Origin: Rhizophlyctis rosea
Taxonomy: Eukaryota > Chytridiomycota > Chytridiomycetes > Rhizophlyctidales > Rhizophlyctidaceae
Length of the DNA stretch: 64,000 nt
NCBI GenBank assembly: GCA_027596075.1
Contig: JADGJC010000087.1
Location: 1 to 64,000, forward strand
Direction: 5' to 3'
Within the stretch, counting starts at the first letter, position 1, and each line of letters starts with the position of its first letter. A model generated the notes under the pieces. That model searched no databases. It was not told the DNA's origin and worked only from the letters and a program-made list of their open reading frames with translations. The position numbers and the translations under genes were made by a program. Below, piece by piece: positions 45,416 through 57,168 of the stretch.

Positions 45416-46210
45416 ATACACTTCATGCATTCATGTAATATGTTCTTTATATCAATCGAAGTAATCACATTTTCACATTTGACCTGAAGCCAGCTATTGG
45501 GCAATGGCGTCCACGTTGGTAATTTCATCACCATTTGATTTCAACTCCCACTCGTTCCTAAACGTCAGCATCAAAAGGTTCAAATACTATGGAAGTTATT
45601 GTATGTAATGAACTCGTGATGTGTGCCACAAAACCCATACACTTCCGCCAGTGCATGTCGCCTTAACGGAAAAAACAGAAACAACTATCACCTGCACATT
45701 CCACATTTGGCGAAGGGCTGTCATCACCCGCTGTACCTCTCTCCAGATTCCACACATCTCCAGATGTATTAACCCTCATTCCCCCAATGCCTACTTGAAA
45801 GCCCAGTCGTTATTCAACCATTATCCATCCCAGCACCGATAAAGCGGCATTCCGGATGACAACAGCGGGCATGCCAACATCAAAACATCGCAACTTTTTG
45901 CACAAGTAAAAGTGTCATGGGTGGTGCGTGTTTTGGGTTACCTTCAGGACCCTCGGGTGCATGTGGATAATTGGGCCTTCCGACGCACCTCCGAATGTGG
46001 CACAAGTGTAACAGGTGGCACCATCTCCTGTCTCCCAAAACGCGTTACATTAAACCGACCCAGACGACCCATACCACCCACAGTATCACCCAACACCGCC
46101 TCCCTCGCTTCACATCCCAGGAATTCAGCACGGATCCCTCCTCCGATATTTGAAACCCCCTTCCTTTCGACCTCCTCACCCACCTATCCTACCGCCCACT
46201 CCACCACAAC
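45416..46210. other. Intergenic, promoter side of the FAD oxidoreductase gene
   Basis: About 0.8 kb with no supported gene on either strand. It must hold the promoter of the oxidoreductase gene. Confidence 0.5.
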
Positions 46211-48290
46211 ATGGACACCTTCGACTGGAACCGCATCGTAGCGAACCTCCCCGACTCGCTTCGTGCCTTTTACAGCAACGTGCCCAAGACTGCCGTCGTG
46301 GCAGCGGCAGCGTCAGGAGCACTTGTTTACTTTGCCACTCGTGCATACAATCAGCTGGTTCGGAAGACAAGTATCTTGTACGACTTGGACAAACTTGGTG
46401 AGTTGAGCGGAGACTATGTCTGTTGGATGAATTTTCCGATTAGCAGTGCAAGTTGACTCTTATATTTGCCCGCGCAGGTGAACCTGGACAGCGAAAGGGT
46501 GGCGAGGCGATTGTAGTAGGAGGCAGCTGGGCCGGTCTTCTCATCGCGAGGGTGCTACTGGATCACTTTGACCATGTTACGATTATTGATTCGGAGGTGA
46601 TGCATGGCCGTAGCCATTGATCTATTACAATTTGTGTGCTCACAGCCAATAAATAGGATTTGGATTTAACAGATACTCCGAGATCCAAACGTCCGCATGT
46701 TCCGCAGTACGGATTCCCGCATGTCACCCGACAATTGCTGAATGCGGTCCTGCCCAAGTTATTTCCGAATTTGAGAGCCAGTGAGTGGTCTATGACGTCG
46801 AATTGGAGACACGAGAGCCCTGCCATGATTCTTATAATACGCCCTGCACTAGCCTATGACAAGGAAAACGTACAATGGCGCAACGTCAACAAGTTCTACA
46901 TCTGGCTTTTTGGAGAGTTGGTATCGCACACACAACGCTTATCGCTCATATCACACGTCCACTAACACCTCCTGAACCAGTCGCATGTTGATGGTCGACC
47001 TTCCCGGCTTCGACGCAGCAGTAGTCAGTCGTGACTTTCACGAACGAACAATCCGGAAACTGGTCCTGGATTTCGGACAGGATCGCCTGACAGTCAAGAC
47101 GAATAATGTGGTACAAGGTCTCTTGATTGAGAATGATGAAGTGCGCGGCGTGGATTCGTATGACTCCAAAACCCGATCGAAACATCAGTTGGTGGCGGAT
47201 TTCGTTGTTGATGCTACTGGGAGGAGTGCAAGAGGTATCACAGAGCTACAGTTGACAAGATCAACACGGAATGGCTAAATATGCCTCAAAAAGGTCCAAA
47301 ATGGCTAGAATCCGCCAACTGCGCCGCCCCACCCCTCGAAACCTATGACCCCCTCCTCTCCTACTCCACCGCAATCTACGAATGGCCCACCTACCCCGAA
47401 TGGGTCGCCTACTACGACATGGGCATCCTCCCCTCAAACAGCAACTGGGTCTACATCGGCGGCATCGAAAACAACCGCTGTCACGTCGGCGTCGTGAGTG
47501 TCGGCAAGTACAGAGACAAGTTACCTCTCACGCATGAAGAGTATATGGCGTATTTGGATACGACGGCGCACCCGGAGGCGGCGAAGGAGGTTATGAGGGA
47601 GTATGTTGGGAAGCAGGTTTCGCCGTTTGAGGTTTTTCGGCCTGCGCCGAGTAAGTGGAATCATTATGAGGTTGTTCCTGTGCCGGAGGGGTTTGTTGCT
47701 GTTGGGGATGCGTTGACTGCGTAAGTTTTCTGGTCGTACGGCTCAGCTTGCGGCGGTGCAAGAAATGCTGACGCATGATCCCCATGATCAGGTTCAATCC
47801 AGTTTTTGGTCAAGGCCTCACGACGTCCGGCATCGCTGCCGTGACTCTTGATAAGACTCTGCGCGACCACCAAACACTGCAAGGTGTCTCCAACGACTAC
47901 TTCCAACGCGTCGCACCCCGTATCAAGCAAGTCTGGATGGGAAACGCAGCAGTCGTAAGTACCCATCCTATCTCTCACTCCCACGAAATCACGCCCGTCC
48001 AGCAAAACCCTCGCTAACACCCACCCTCAAATCTCAAAAAACCGCACCAGGACTACTCCTTCCCCGACGTCCAACCCAGCGACATGACATCCCGCTCCGA
48101 CCCAGAAATACACTTCAACACCCAGCTGATGAGACTTATGTGCCGTGGGGCACGGGTGGATGCGCATGTTGCGAAGGTTTGGAGTAATGCTACGGGAATG
48201 ATGATGACGCCTATTGCGTTGATGAATCCGCGGTTGTGGTGGGGGTTGGCGAGGGGGTGGTGGAGGTATAGGGGGCAGGAGGCTATTTGA
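46211..48290 (+). CDS. FAD-dependent oxidoreductase with N-terminal membrane anchor
   Basis: Model join(46211..46397,46478..46596,46657..46780,46853..46892,46981..47234,47294..47720,47792..47954,48051..48290). A hydrophobic helix near residues 27-45 (TAVVAAAASGALVYFATRAY) should anchor the protein. The Rossmann dinucleotide fold reads EAIVVGGSWAGLLIARVLLD with VTIIDSE at the end of strand 2. Later come a second FAD motif (ADFVVDATGRSARG) and the flavin-binding GDALTAFNPVFGQGLTTSGI, the hallmark of the PHBH/halogenase/monooxygenase-like group. The substrate cannot be predicted. The junction around 46780-46980 is uncertain: the reading frame before the intron and after 46981 agree only if the donor at 46893 is used, which drops a plausible segment (FYIWLFGE); the 46781-46852 intron is also optional because it keeps frame. 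Confidence 0.8.
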
Positions 48291-48831
48291 GGGGTGTGAC
48301 TGTGCGGCTTTGTTGTTGGGGCGGTGAGGAGGGAGGGGTGTGATTTGTGTGTTGTCTACCGGGAGCGTGGATTGTTTATAGTGTTCTTATTCAAGTTACG
48401 GAATGGGTGTCATATATTTTTTTGTTGTTAGGGTGATGAATTGATTTATGAACTTGTATGTATGTGTATAGTATTGGTGATTCAGGAATGGAATAGTGAG
48501 TAAGCTCGTTTTCCATAGCATAATTTTGCGCCCTTCACGCCGTTCAATAACTCGCTGCTGCGCAATCAGGGCGCATGTGTGCCACAACTCCTGAGCCCTC
48601 GTGCACGGCCTCGCCCATGTTGGCGTATTGAACGCGAGTGACTGGTCAAAAATGTGAACTCCACTCCACTCCGAACTCTCCAGCTTACTCCTGCCATAGC
48701 AATCTCCAGTCACATATGGATGACTCACTTGCCAACTACTCCACGAAAGTCACTTACTACATAAGTGAAACGCCCACACTGGAAGGCCCCCCGTTGTACT
48801 CAACTTGCGACCAGTCCGCACTTACTTCACA
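48291..48831. other. Intergenic region
   Basis: About 540 bp between the oxidoreductase stop and the first ankyrin-repeat locus; G-rich at the left edge, then AT-richer. No gene was recognised. Confidence 0.5.
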
Positions 48832-51570
48832 ATGACTTTGGCTGTTGTCCTCCCACACTCGTTCAAACAAAACATAGGCCGCAACTTGACACCAGCAAAC
48901 AGAGTCGTGAAACTGGACTATGACACTATACGCTACGTAGCATACTTCAGCAAAGGCTGGGAAGCTTGCCTACTTCGAAACGCTAACAAAGCGGCCAGAG
49001 CGCATATCTCCCCACTGGATATTGTCAAGATCTTTGTTCATAACAATTTCCTCCCTCTTTCTCTCGAAGATCGGCACATCAGTTTGATGGAACACCACCA
49101 ATGGCCCTGTATATCCTTCTCAGAACAGATGGCGAATTCCTGGATAGATGAGTTGATAAAGTACGGCGACTTGGATAAGTGCGGTTATTCCATAAGAGGT
49201 CTGTTCGCAAGAGGAAATCCCTCGTCCAGTGTAAAATTCTAACCCAATCATTCCCCTATAGATACCATCGCAAAGAATTGCGTCAAAAACAATCATCCAT
49301 CCGCCCTACTCAAATTCTCAGCAAGAGCAACAGTGGGGTACTATCCATCCACCATCGAGCTACAAACCATGACCGAAAAGCACCGCAATAGACTCGTCGA
49401 ATTCTGTTTGAACCGCCTGTCCCGCTTCAGGCAAGAAGAAATCTGTCCCACCATCATTACCGTAGCCATACGTTCTAATAACATCGAAGCAATGACAATC
49501 CTGATCCGCCTCAAAATCTGGTCTCTACCAAACTCTGAACTCCTGAACCAGTCCCTCACCTGGGAAACCTTACAACACGCAAACCCCACCCTCGCCACAA
49601 ACATCATCATCAAACACCCCACCGCCCCACACCGCCTCTTCCTTGACGTTGCAACATCACACCCAAATTGGGTCACATCCCCCGCACCGGGGAATACACC
49701 CCAGTGGCAAGTTGCCAGGCCGTACATCCTTGATCATTTCGCGAAAGCCGTCTCAGAGGGTATAAGCAAAAACGAACTCAACCGCTGTCTATGGCATGCA
49801 GTTCGGTACGCCCCACCTGACCTGATTTGGTGAGGGTGGTTATGGATGCCGTCACTGATGTGGGTGTATATACGTATACGTCTTTGAAGCGGAAAAGTGG
49901 AAAGCGCCAAGAGTACGAACCCGAGTGGAAGTATTCAATCCTGCATGCAGCTGTATGCTCCAATACTCCGAAAGTTGTGCAGATGATTTTGGATTGTTGT
50001 CGGGTGGCTGGGATTATGCATACGTTGACGGATGATCGGTCTTGCTTGTGTCGGGCGGCGGCGAGGGGGGATTTGGGGATTTTGGATGTATTGGTGAAGG
50101 CGGGGTTTAGAGCGGATAAAGCTATTTTTGGCGGCTGGACGGTATGGGCATGTGGACGTCTTGGACAGGTTGGTGGTGGAGGGTATGGTGGTGGAGATGG
50201 GTGCGTTGTTGGTTGCTGCGGCGGAGAAGGGGAAGGTTGATATGGCACGGTGGATTTTTGGGAGGAGGGTTGAGAAGGACGTGCGGGTCGTTATGGTGGC
50301 GAAGGCGTTGCTTATTGCTACTTACAACGGCCATGTGGATTTTGTTCGATACGTTGCATCCAACACCATGATGGTTTTGAGCATGAAGCTTGGCGAGTTC
50401 GAGTCTGGCGATGATACCATCCTATTGTGCCGGCTGACGAACGAGGCTTGTCCAACCGTGATCCTAAAGGACGCTCTCGCTTGCGCAGGTGCGAAAGGAG
50501 GATCTTCTGACATTCTGGAGTATTTTTTGAGCCTGCGCGCAAATCCATGGTTGTTGGGGAACGACGCCATTTCGGAAGCCGCCACGCACCGGTACGCAGA
50601 TGTCGTAGAAATTCTTTTGAGGGATCATTCGGCCCTTGCCGAGTACCAAACTGTCACGACAGTCTGGCAACACATCACCTCCAACTACTACTCGCACATC
50701 TGCCTTCCGGAGACATCCCCATTATCTCAATGCAAACTCCTTCGTCTCAATACGCGGCTACGAAAGTTATCACCCAAAACCACATCCTTGCTCCTTCCCC
50801 CAATCCCTACATCAAAATCAAATCACCCCGTCAGTCGTCGAACGATTGAGGTCCATCGCAAGATCACTCATCTACTCCCAACCGCTGGTACTGACGTGCA
50901 CTACAATAACGATGAAGCCCTCCGTAACGCATTCAACCTGGACCTAGCCCCTGACATCCAAATCAACCTCCGCCTAGCCTGTGACATCCAAACAATCAAA
51001 ATCCTGCTTGACCACGGCGCAAACCCGAATGTAAACAACGGCGAACCCCTCACCAACATTTGTGGGACAATGTATCCCGCATCCACACTTCAACATCAGC
51101 CAGCCATCTTAAAGCTATTACTGGATGCCGGTGCAGATGTCCACTTCGGAGACGACAACGCACTCTGCACACTCGTTGCTGTCCCACTCCATGCCTACCC
51201 GAGACAAATCACAGCCTCAACCTACACAACAGTGCTGCGCATGTTACTAGATGCCGGTGCGGACCCACAAGCACGAGACAACTACCCCTTGCAAACACTC
51301 GCAAAGCAACGCTGGACGAACATACGAATGAACCCATACTTACGTGACGCGGCGGTGTTACTTTTGGAGAGGGGTGCGGATGTACATGCTGGGGATGAGG
51401 AAGCTTTGTTTAGTGCGATTGTGGCGGAGAATGAGGCGTTGATTATGTTGTTGATTGACTGGGGGGCGGATGTGAATGCTAGGGGTGGAGAGGCGCTGGT
51501 TGTTGCGAGGAGGACACGGAGTTGGTATGTGGAGAGGATGATTGAGAGGGCGAGGGGTTGCGGAACGTAA
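48832..51570 (+). pseudogene. Ankyrin-repeat gene with broken reading frame
   Basis: Begins at ATG 48832; a first exon to 49198 joins 49262 in phase across a GT-AG intron and stays open to about 49830. The coding sense then jumps frame near 49820-49832 (in-frame TGA directly after PPDLIW, while the next frame reads LVRVVMDAVTDVG), and jumps again near a TTTTT run at about 50130 (from RADKAIFG to AAGRYGHVDVLDRLVVEG). The last segment is open to 51570. Ankyrin phrases are clear: SILHAAVCSNTPKVVQMILD, IQTIKILLDHGANPNVNNGE, AILKLLLDAGADVHFGDDNA, TVLRMLLDAGADPQARDNYP and AVLLLERGADVHAGDEEALF. Ankyrin repeats bind other proteins. Neither jump has room for an intron. A neighbouring locus at 54928-56738 has the same fate. 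Confidence 0.7.
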
Positions 51571-52222
51571 TAACCAGTGATTGAATTGTTTGAAGGAGGA
51601 GTGAAGCCGGATAGAGATGTCTTGCAAGTTCGCTCCTGTGTTGGGGACGATTTGATGCCCGCTTCTATAGGTCTGATATCGAAATAAGATCAGACAGATG
51701 GGTTTTTTTTTCAATATCAAGTCAGTGCTTGTTTCGTTTGGCAACATTGCAATGGATTGTTGTTTGTGCTTTCGTTGCCCCAAGTCTGTGCCTCCAGAGT
51801 TGGACATGGTTGCGGGGCTTGGCTTCCCACTCAACGCAGTCCACAAAATGCAATGGGGACGTGTGGGCAACAAACAGCAAAGTACTTTGCTCAGTCCTCT
51901 GAGGTGCCATGAGAGAGTTCCCCAAAACACAATCATTCCCAACACTTTGAATCTTGAATGGAGACGTCATAAAAGTTCGGGATCAATATAACATGCTGCA
52001 TCACCTGCTTAGGTTCGTCACGCAAACCTATCCAAACAGGGGAAGCCATCCACCCAGTCCAAGGACCAATTGTTGCTGGCCAACTACTTTCAAGGGAAAT
52101 ATCATTTATCTAAAACGTAGGTTACATGATAACAACATAGAAACTACCTTTCCATCTACATATATACTACTAACTAAAATGCTAATGGAGCCAATGAGTG
52201 GAGTGATAACTACACATTAAAT
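51571..52222. other. Intergenic, convergent 3' ends
   Basis: About 650 bp between the broken ankyrin gene and the phosphate transporter stop. AT-rich toward 52100-52220, consistent with 3' untranslated sequence. No gene recognised. Confidence 0.5.
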
Positions 52223-53954
52223 TTACATCAACTTGGGAGCCCTAGACAAAAGCGCAAACAAACATCCAGCAACAACACCAGCGCAAGGCACCGTCAAGAT
52301 CCAACCGAAGAAGCACCAAGCAAGCATCCTCCAGTTCACAGCCTTGATGTCACCATTGCAGAGACCGACACCAGCCGTGGCGCCGGTAATACAGTGGGTG
52401 GTGGAGACAGGAAGTTGCATGTAAGAGGCGGATATGACGGTAAGAGCCGCACCAAACTCCATGGAGAAACCACGGGACGGGGTGTGGTAGGTGAGGTTGT
52501 TACCGAGCTTTTGCATGATTCTCCACCCGACGAAGAGGAGACCAAGGTCGATAGCGATACCGCCCAAGATGAGAATCCAGATAGGCACCTCGACGGACGA
52601 TTTGGGCAAAACACCTGATGTCCAGATGGCGTAGATGGCCGCAAGGGGGCCGACGGCGTTGGCGACGTCGTTGGAACCGTGGGCGAAGGAGGCGAAGGAG
52701 GCGGTGAGGATTTGGGTGAAGGAGTAGAGGTGTTCGGTTTTGTTGTCATATTTAACGGCGCGGGCGTGGACATCGGCGATGTGTTGGGATTGGAGGGAGA
52801 CGACGTCGCGGTTGAGGTTGTCGTTGACAAGGTTCTTGAGGAGGATGTAGGGGTTGTATGTTCTGGCGGGCTTTTCGTCGAGGGTGGCCAAGGGGGCAGC
52901 AGCACCGGCTTGTTCGGTAGCAGCGGGTTGTTCGGTGATGGTGACGTCGGATTGATTCTTGTCCACAGAGACAACGGCAATCTCGTCCTTCTCGCCCTCA
53001 GTTGTGGGCTTCTCCTCCTTGTCGAATGCGTGGTTGTGCTCGTACATGGCATCAAGGCGTTCAAGGTAGCTGGCGTCCTTCTCTTGAGTCGGGACGAAGG
53101 GGGTGTAGAAGACGTGGTACCACCGAAGGTTTTCCTCACCGACGATCTTGCGGCGCATCCAGGGGACGTAGAAGATTATGGCCCAGATGGCAACACCGGC
53201 AGAGACACCGGCAGCAATACCGGCAATGACAGGGACCTGGTCGGCCAAAGACTTGGAGCGTCCACCCTTAAGGATGATGTACATGATGCAGAGGAAGAGG
53301 GTACAGAAGATGTAAACAGGAATGGTGGCGAGAGCGCGTTGAAGAGAATTCTTGGAGCGCATGATCTGAATGGCAGATGTCAAATTGTTAAAGAAGGAAA
53401 AGACGAGACCAACAAATGGCTGTGCTCGGTGCAATACTCACTCCAAACTTCGTTATACAGTAAATGATAGAAGCAAAGATACCAGCAACGACAGGGGAGA
53501 TGAACCAGGAAGCGATGATCTGACCCATACCCTTCCACGACCAGTCAACAGTGTTGACACCATAGGCCGCAATACCAACGCCGGCAACGGCACCAACGAT
53601 GGAGTGAGTGGTGGAAACCGGCCAACCAAAGTGAGAAGCGGAGTTAACCCAGATGGCGGAACCGAACAAAGCACACACGAAAGCCAACATGAGGGCCTCA
53701 GGCGCATTCGAGAACTGGCTGATGGTGATGATTTTGTTCTTGATGGTATCGGCGACACCAGCACCAAGGAGGATGGCACCACCGAGTTCGGTGAAGATGG
53801 CAATGCCGCAGGCTTGTTTGAAGGTCAAGGAGCGGGAACCGACGGAGGTTGCAAAGGAGTTTGCGACATCGTTGGAACCAATACCGAAAGCGTCGGCGAA
53901 GGCGAGGACGATACCGATGCCGAAAAGCCAGGTGTAGGTGTATGCTTCCATCAT
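52223..53954 (-). CDS. PiT-family inorganic phosphate transporter (PHO89/SLC20 type)
   Basis: Model complement(join(52223..53365,53442..53954)), about 551 aa. The protein couples phosphate uptake to sodium or protons across the plasma membrane. The two inverted family repeats are each marked by a signature: FGIGSNDVANSFATSVGSR near the N terminus and FAHGSNDVANAVGPLAAIY in the second half, with the partner motifs WPVSTTHSIVGAVAGVG and LPVSTTHCITGATAGVG. About ten membrane helices are evident, split by a charged cytosolic loop of roughly 150 residues (TEGEKDEIAVVSVDKNQSD). Start chosen at the first of two adjacent ATGs. Codon use is even and GC-balanced, unlike the strand-skewed genes elsewhere in the window, which suggests high expression. 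Confidence 0.95.
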
Positions 53955-54927
53955 CTTGACTAAGGAGTTTGGCGGGGTGGATTGAGGTCTTGAGGATTTG
54001 TAATGAATGGAAAAGTTATGAGGATTTCCACTAGAAGGTGAGAGACCACCGCTGCAGATGTGTGGGAGAAAACCGAATGGAAGAATGGAAGTGGGGGATG
54101 TGAGGCAGCGGGATGTTTTTGAGTGTTTGGAGGGAGGTTTGTAAGGTATCAAAGCGTTTTCCTACAGAACAACAAAATTTTGCGATGTGGTTGGAGAATG
54201 CATTTTGCACGTGCGTGGAGGGACACACAGACGCTGAGGGGGAGTGGTTGACAACTTGACATCGAGACGGCCCCTCGTTGATTACGGTGGACGAGTTGGC
54301 TATTATGCAGGATGTCCACGAGGGAAACTACATACCCAACTGCGTGCAAAATGTGCAAGGCACCTCGAAGGTAAAACACAAAGAAATTCAATTTTGACCC
54401 ATTTTCGACCATTGCGGCCTGATCACGGCCATCAATCCCTCCAGAACGATCAAGCCCCCGTTGCCGCGCAGCGTTCACCGATGCACCGCCGGTATGAGGC
54501 AGTTTCCCCATGGGGGCAAGGGTACACGCACGCGTCCCTTCGTTTCATTGGACGAAATAAAGTTGACTTATAAGCTTTGTGTTTTACAGTGTACTTCGGA
54601 GGTTGGCGGACGTCACACCAGGTGTAGTAACCACCTAAGTTGGCCCAGTGAGCACAATGACCGTGCACGTACGTGGCTTGTGTCTCATGACTGTGCCCTT
54701 AGCGGCTGTGCCTTTCATGGCATGTCACATTGCCAACCAGACTGCCAACTATCAGTCTATCAGTTCGTCATACAATATAGAGAGAGTAGGGAACCGAAAG
54801 TTGCTCGTACCCGCCTGCAACATGAAACGCACGCTATTGATATATATTCATACGATGTTGGTGGAAAGAGATCATTTCAGGGGAGGGCATGTGAAAGCAG
54901 GTCCCGTAGAAAGTTTCTTTCGCAAAC
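53955..54927. other. Promoter region of the phosphate transporter
   Basis: About 0.97 kb between divergent elements: the PiT gene start (minus) and the second ankyrin locus (plus). No CACGTG-type PHO element was pinned down by eye. Short open frames are present but none is supported. Confidence 0.5.
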
Positions 54928-56738
54928 ATGCAGTTGCATGATGGTAGGGTTGAGGCTGCGACCGCTATCAGTAATATCGGGCACGGACCGGCCTTGCTGG
55001 AACTGGCGGTTTTATGGAACTCGGTGGAAGTGGCAGAAGTAGTGTGGGCAGCGATTGGGGATATGGTGGATAGTTTGATCGTCAGGTATGCATGGTAGGA
55101 GCGGCGGGGCGGAACTATCCGGAAATATTAGAGTTATTATTATTGTTGGGGTTTGAAGCTCATGAGCATGTGGTGACAGTGGCTGCAAAGGGTGGTTGGG
55201 TCGCTAATATGGAACGCCTAATAGCGTTAGGTCACCCGTTTGATGAGGGGATGTGTTTGCTAGCTGCAGCCAAGAAGGGACACCGATGCATTGCGAAGTT
55301 TGTCTTTGATAGGACACCGGAAGGGCCGGCGGTAGGGTTCTTGGCGGCGGCGTTGTATGAGGCCATAAGGAACGAACACATGGAATTTTCGAGTTCCTTC
55401 TGTCGAAGAGTACCGCTGTTCTCTCCTCCCACATTTCCAGTCTGATCAGTGCAGCAACTGGTACTCTCTGTCCCTCCTGCGATCGATGGCCAAAACCTAC
55501 CGGAATGTATCCACCTTTAAGGACACCCTGTTTGGCTGCGCCGCAATCACCGGAAACGCCAAACTCATTTCCAGGTCGCTGGACATTTCCCAACCCGATC
55601 CGCACGTCCTTGGCTTCGAGCTCTGCAGACTCATAGCCAAGTGTCTCACTGAATCTGCGGGCATCAGACCATTCCGGAGAATGATCAAACGTCTAGTTTC
55701 GGCGGGAGCAAAGGTGTCGGGTGCTCTAAAGGCAGTGGTGACACTTGATCAAATGGATCCTTGGGTTGCTCAAATATCTCGGCGCAGGGGGCACTACAAC
55801 GGCAAGGATTCTGGGCGGGTAGAACTAATACAGTACCTGGCAAAGGCTGGTGCAACTGTAAGGGTAGGGACACTATCTTTCGCAGCTAGATGTAGACATC
55901 CGGATGTCGTTAGCATACTTTTGGATGCTGGGGCGGATGTGCAAGAGGATGATGAGAACCCACTCTGGAACGCGGTACATTTCTCAACATACCCTGCGAG
56001 AGTTGCGCAGCTGCTGTTGGAAAAGGGGGCGGACGTCCACATCAATGAGGAGGAATTCTTACGGCATGCGGTTGACAGGGCGGGGGCAACAATAGATGAA
56101 GAAATGACGGAACTTGCTAGAGTGTGGCTGGATTATGGCGCAGATGTGCGGGTCGATAACGATGAATTGCTGAAGCCGGTGACAGTCCACCATAGAGGTC
56201 GTGAGTCCCTGCTACCCCTTTTACTTGCCAGTGGTGCAAACGTGCATGTGGATGATGATAAATTATTGAGACGCGCTCCGTCTGCAACCGTTGCGCGAGT
56301 ACTATTGGAACATGGGGCAAATGTACATGCTTGCGATGATGAGGCATTGCGTAGGGCGTGCAGGGAGGGTGATGTAGACATGGTGCAATTACTTCTCGAG
56401 TACGGGGCAGATGTGCACGCCAACAAGATGAAGGGCTGCGGAATGTATGGAAATCCTGGGGCAATTGGTGAGTCGATACGGAGGCGATATTCAGTATGTT
56501 GGTCCAGGCTGGTGCGAATGTGGAAGCAGAGGATAATGCGGTGTGGTGTTCGGTTGTAGATCTCTGCCACTAAAGAAAGGTAGTGAAGCCAGTTCAATTA
56601 TTTATAGGTGCTGGTGCCAATGTCAACGCGGGGGGTGGATATGCTTTGCGTGTAGCGGTGCAGTATGGATGGCGAGAGTTGGTAGATTTACTGGTTGCGG
56701 CGGGAGCCAGTGCGGGACCTGTAGACGAAATTTCATGA
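54928..56738 (+). pseudogene. Second ankyrin-repeat gene with broken reading frame
   Basis: From ATG 54928 the frame reads AISNIGHGPALLELAVLWNS and ends in a stop at 55088, while the next frame continues the repeat (GAAGRNYPEILELLLLLGFE). It shifts again near 55385-55400 (after LYEAIRNEHMEF), then a long open segment 55486-56450 holds clear repeats: VELIQYLAKAGATVRVGTLS, VVSILLDAGADVQEDDENPL, VAQLLLEKGADVHINEEEFL, VARVLLEHGANVHACDDEAL and VQLLLEYGADVHANKMKG. A further shift near 56430-56560 leads to VLVQAGANVEAEDNAVW and GAGANVNAGGGYALRVAVQY, ending at 56738. No intron fits these jumps. It is a paralogue, in the same orientation, of the locus at 48832-51570. Confidence 0.7.
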
Positions 56739-57168
56739 CTTTGAAGACTTTCGAAGCTGTGCGTTATGTAAATCCGTAAGCATGACAAAATTGCTATTTC
56801 TGGTCTCATCATCAGGTCGTTGTGGGAAAGTTTGCCCTTGTCACCAGGTTTGAATCCTGCGAAGTGGACATCATTGCTAAATACACAAGCGGCAATTGCG
56901 TCTTGGCGTCTCGATCATATATTCATTCCTTATTATGGTGTCCACTTGCATTTCATGACTGGGGAAATTACTCCGTAGGAGGAAGGGAGGTTGTGTACAG
57001 AATCGTTTGGGACGCTTGACGGCTCTCTTTTGGTGGCACAGCAAATGAAAGTGGCACATGCGTGTGGCTTTTCGCAGGGTTGCAAGTCACAACGCGCTTC
57101 TGACAAGTTGACAACTTCCCATGGTCCTGTTCCCAATTTTCCCGCACAGAGATCTCCGACCCGTCGCA
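56739..57168. other. Intergenic, promoter side of the dynein-2 chain gene
   Basis: About 430 bp without a supported gene. It must contain the promoter of the WDR34-like gene. Confidence 0.5.

Noticed and set aside
51722..51970. Short open frames in the gap before the phosphate transporter
   Set aside because: Present on both strands, all under 100 codons and without family or splice support.
54461..55042. Plus-strand 193-codon frame upstream of the second ankyrin locus
   Set aside because: Its sequence has no repeat or domain character and its right end overlaps the ankyrin segment in another frame.
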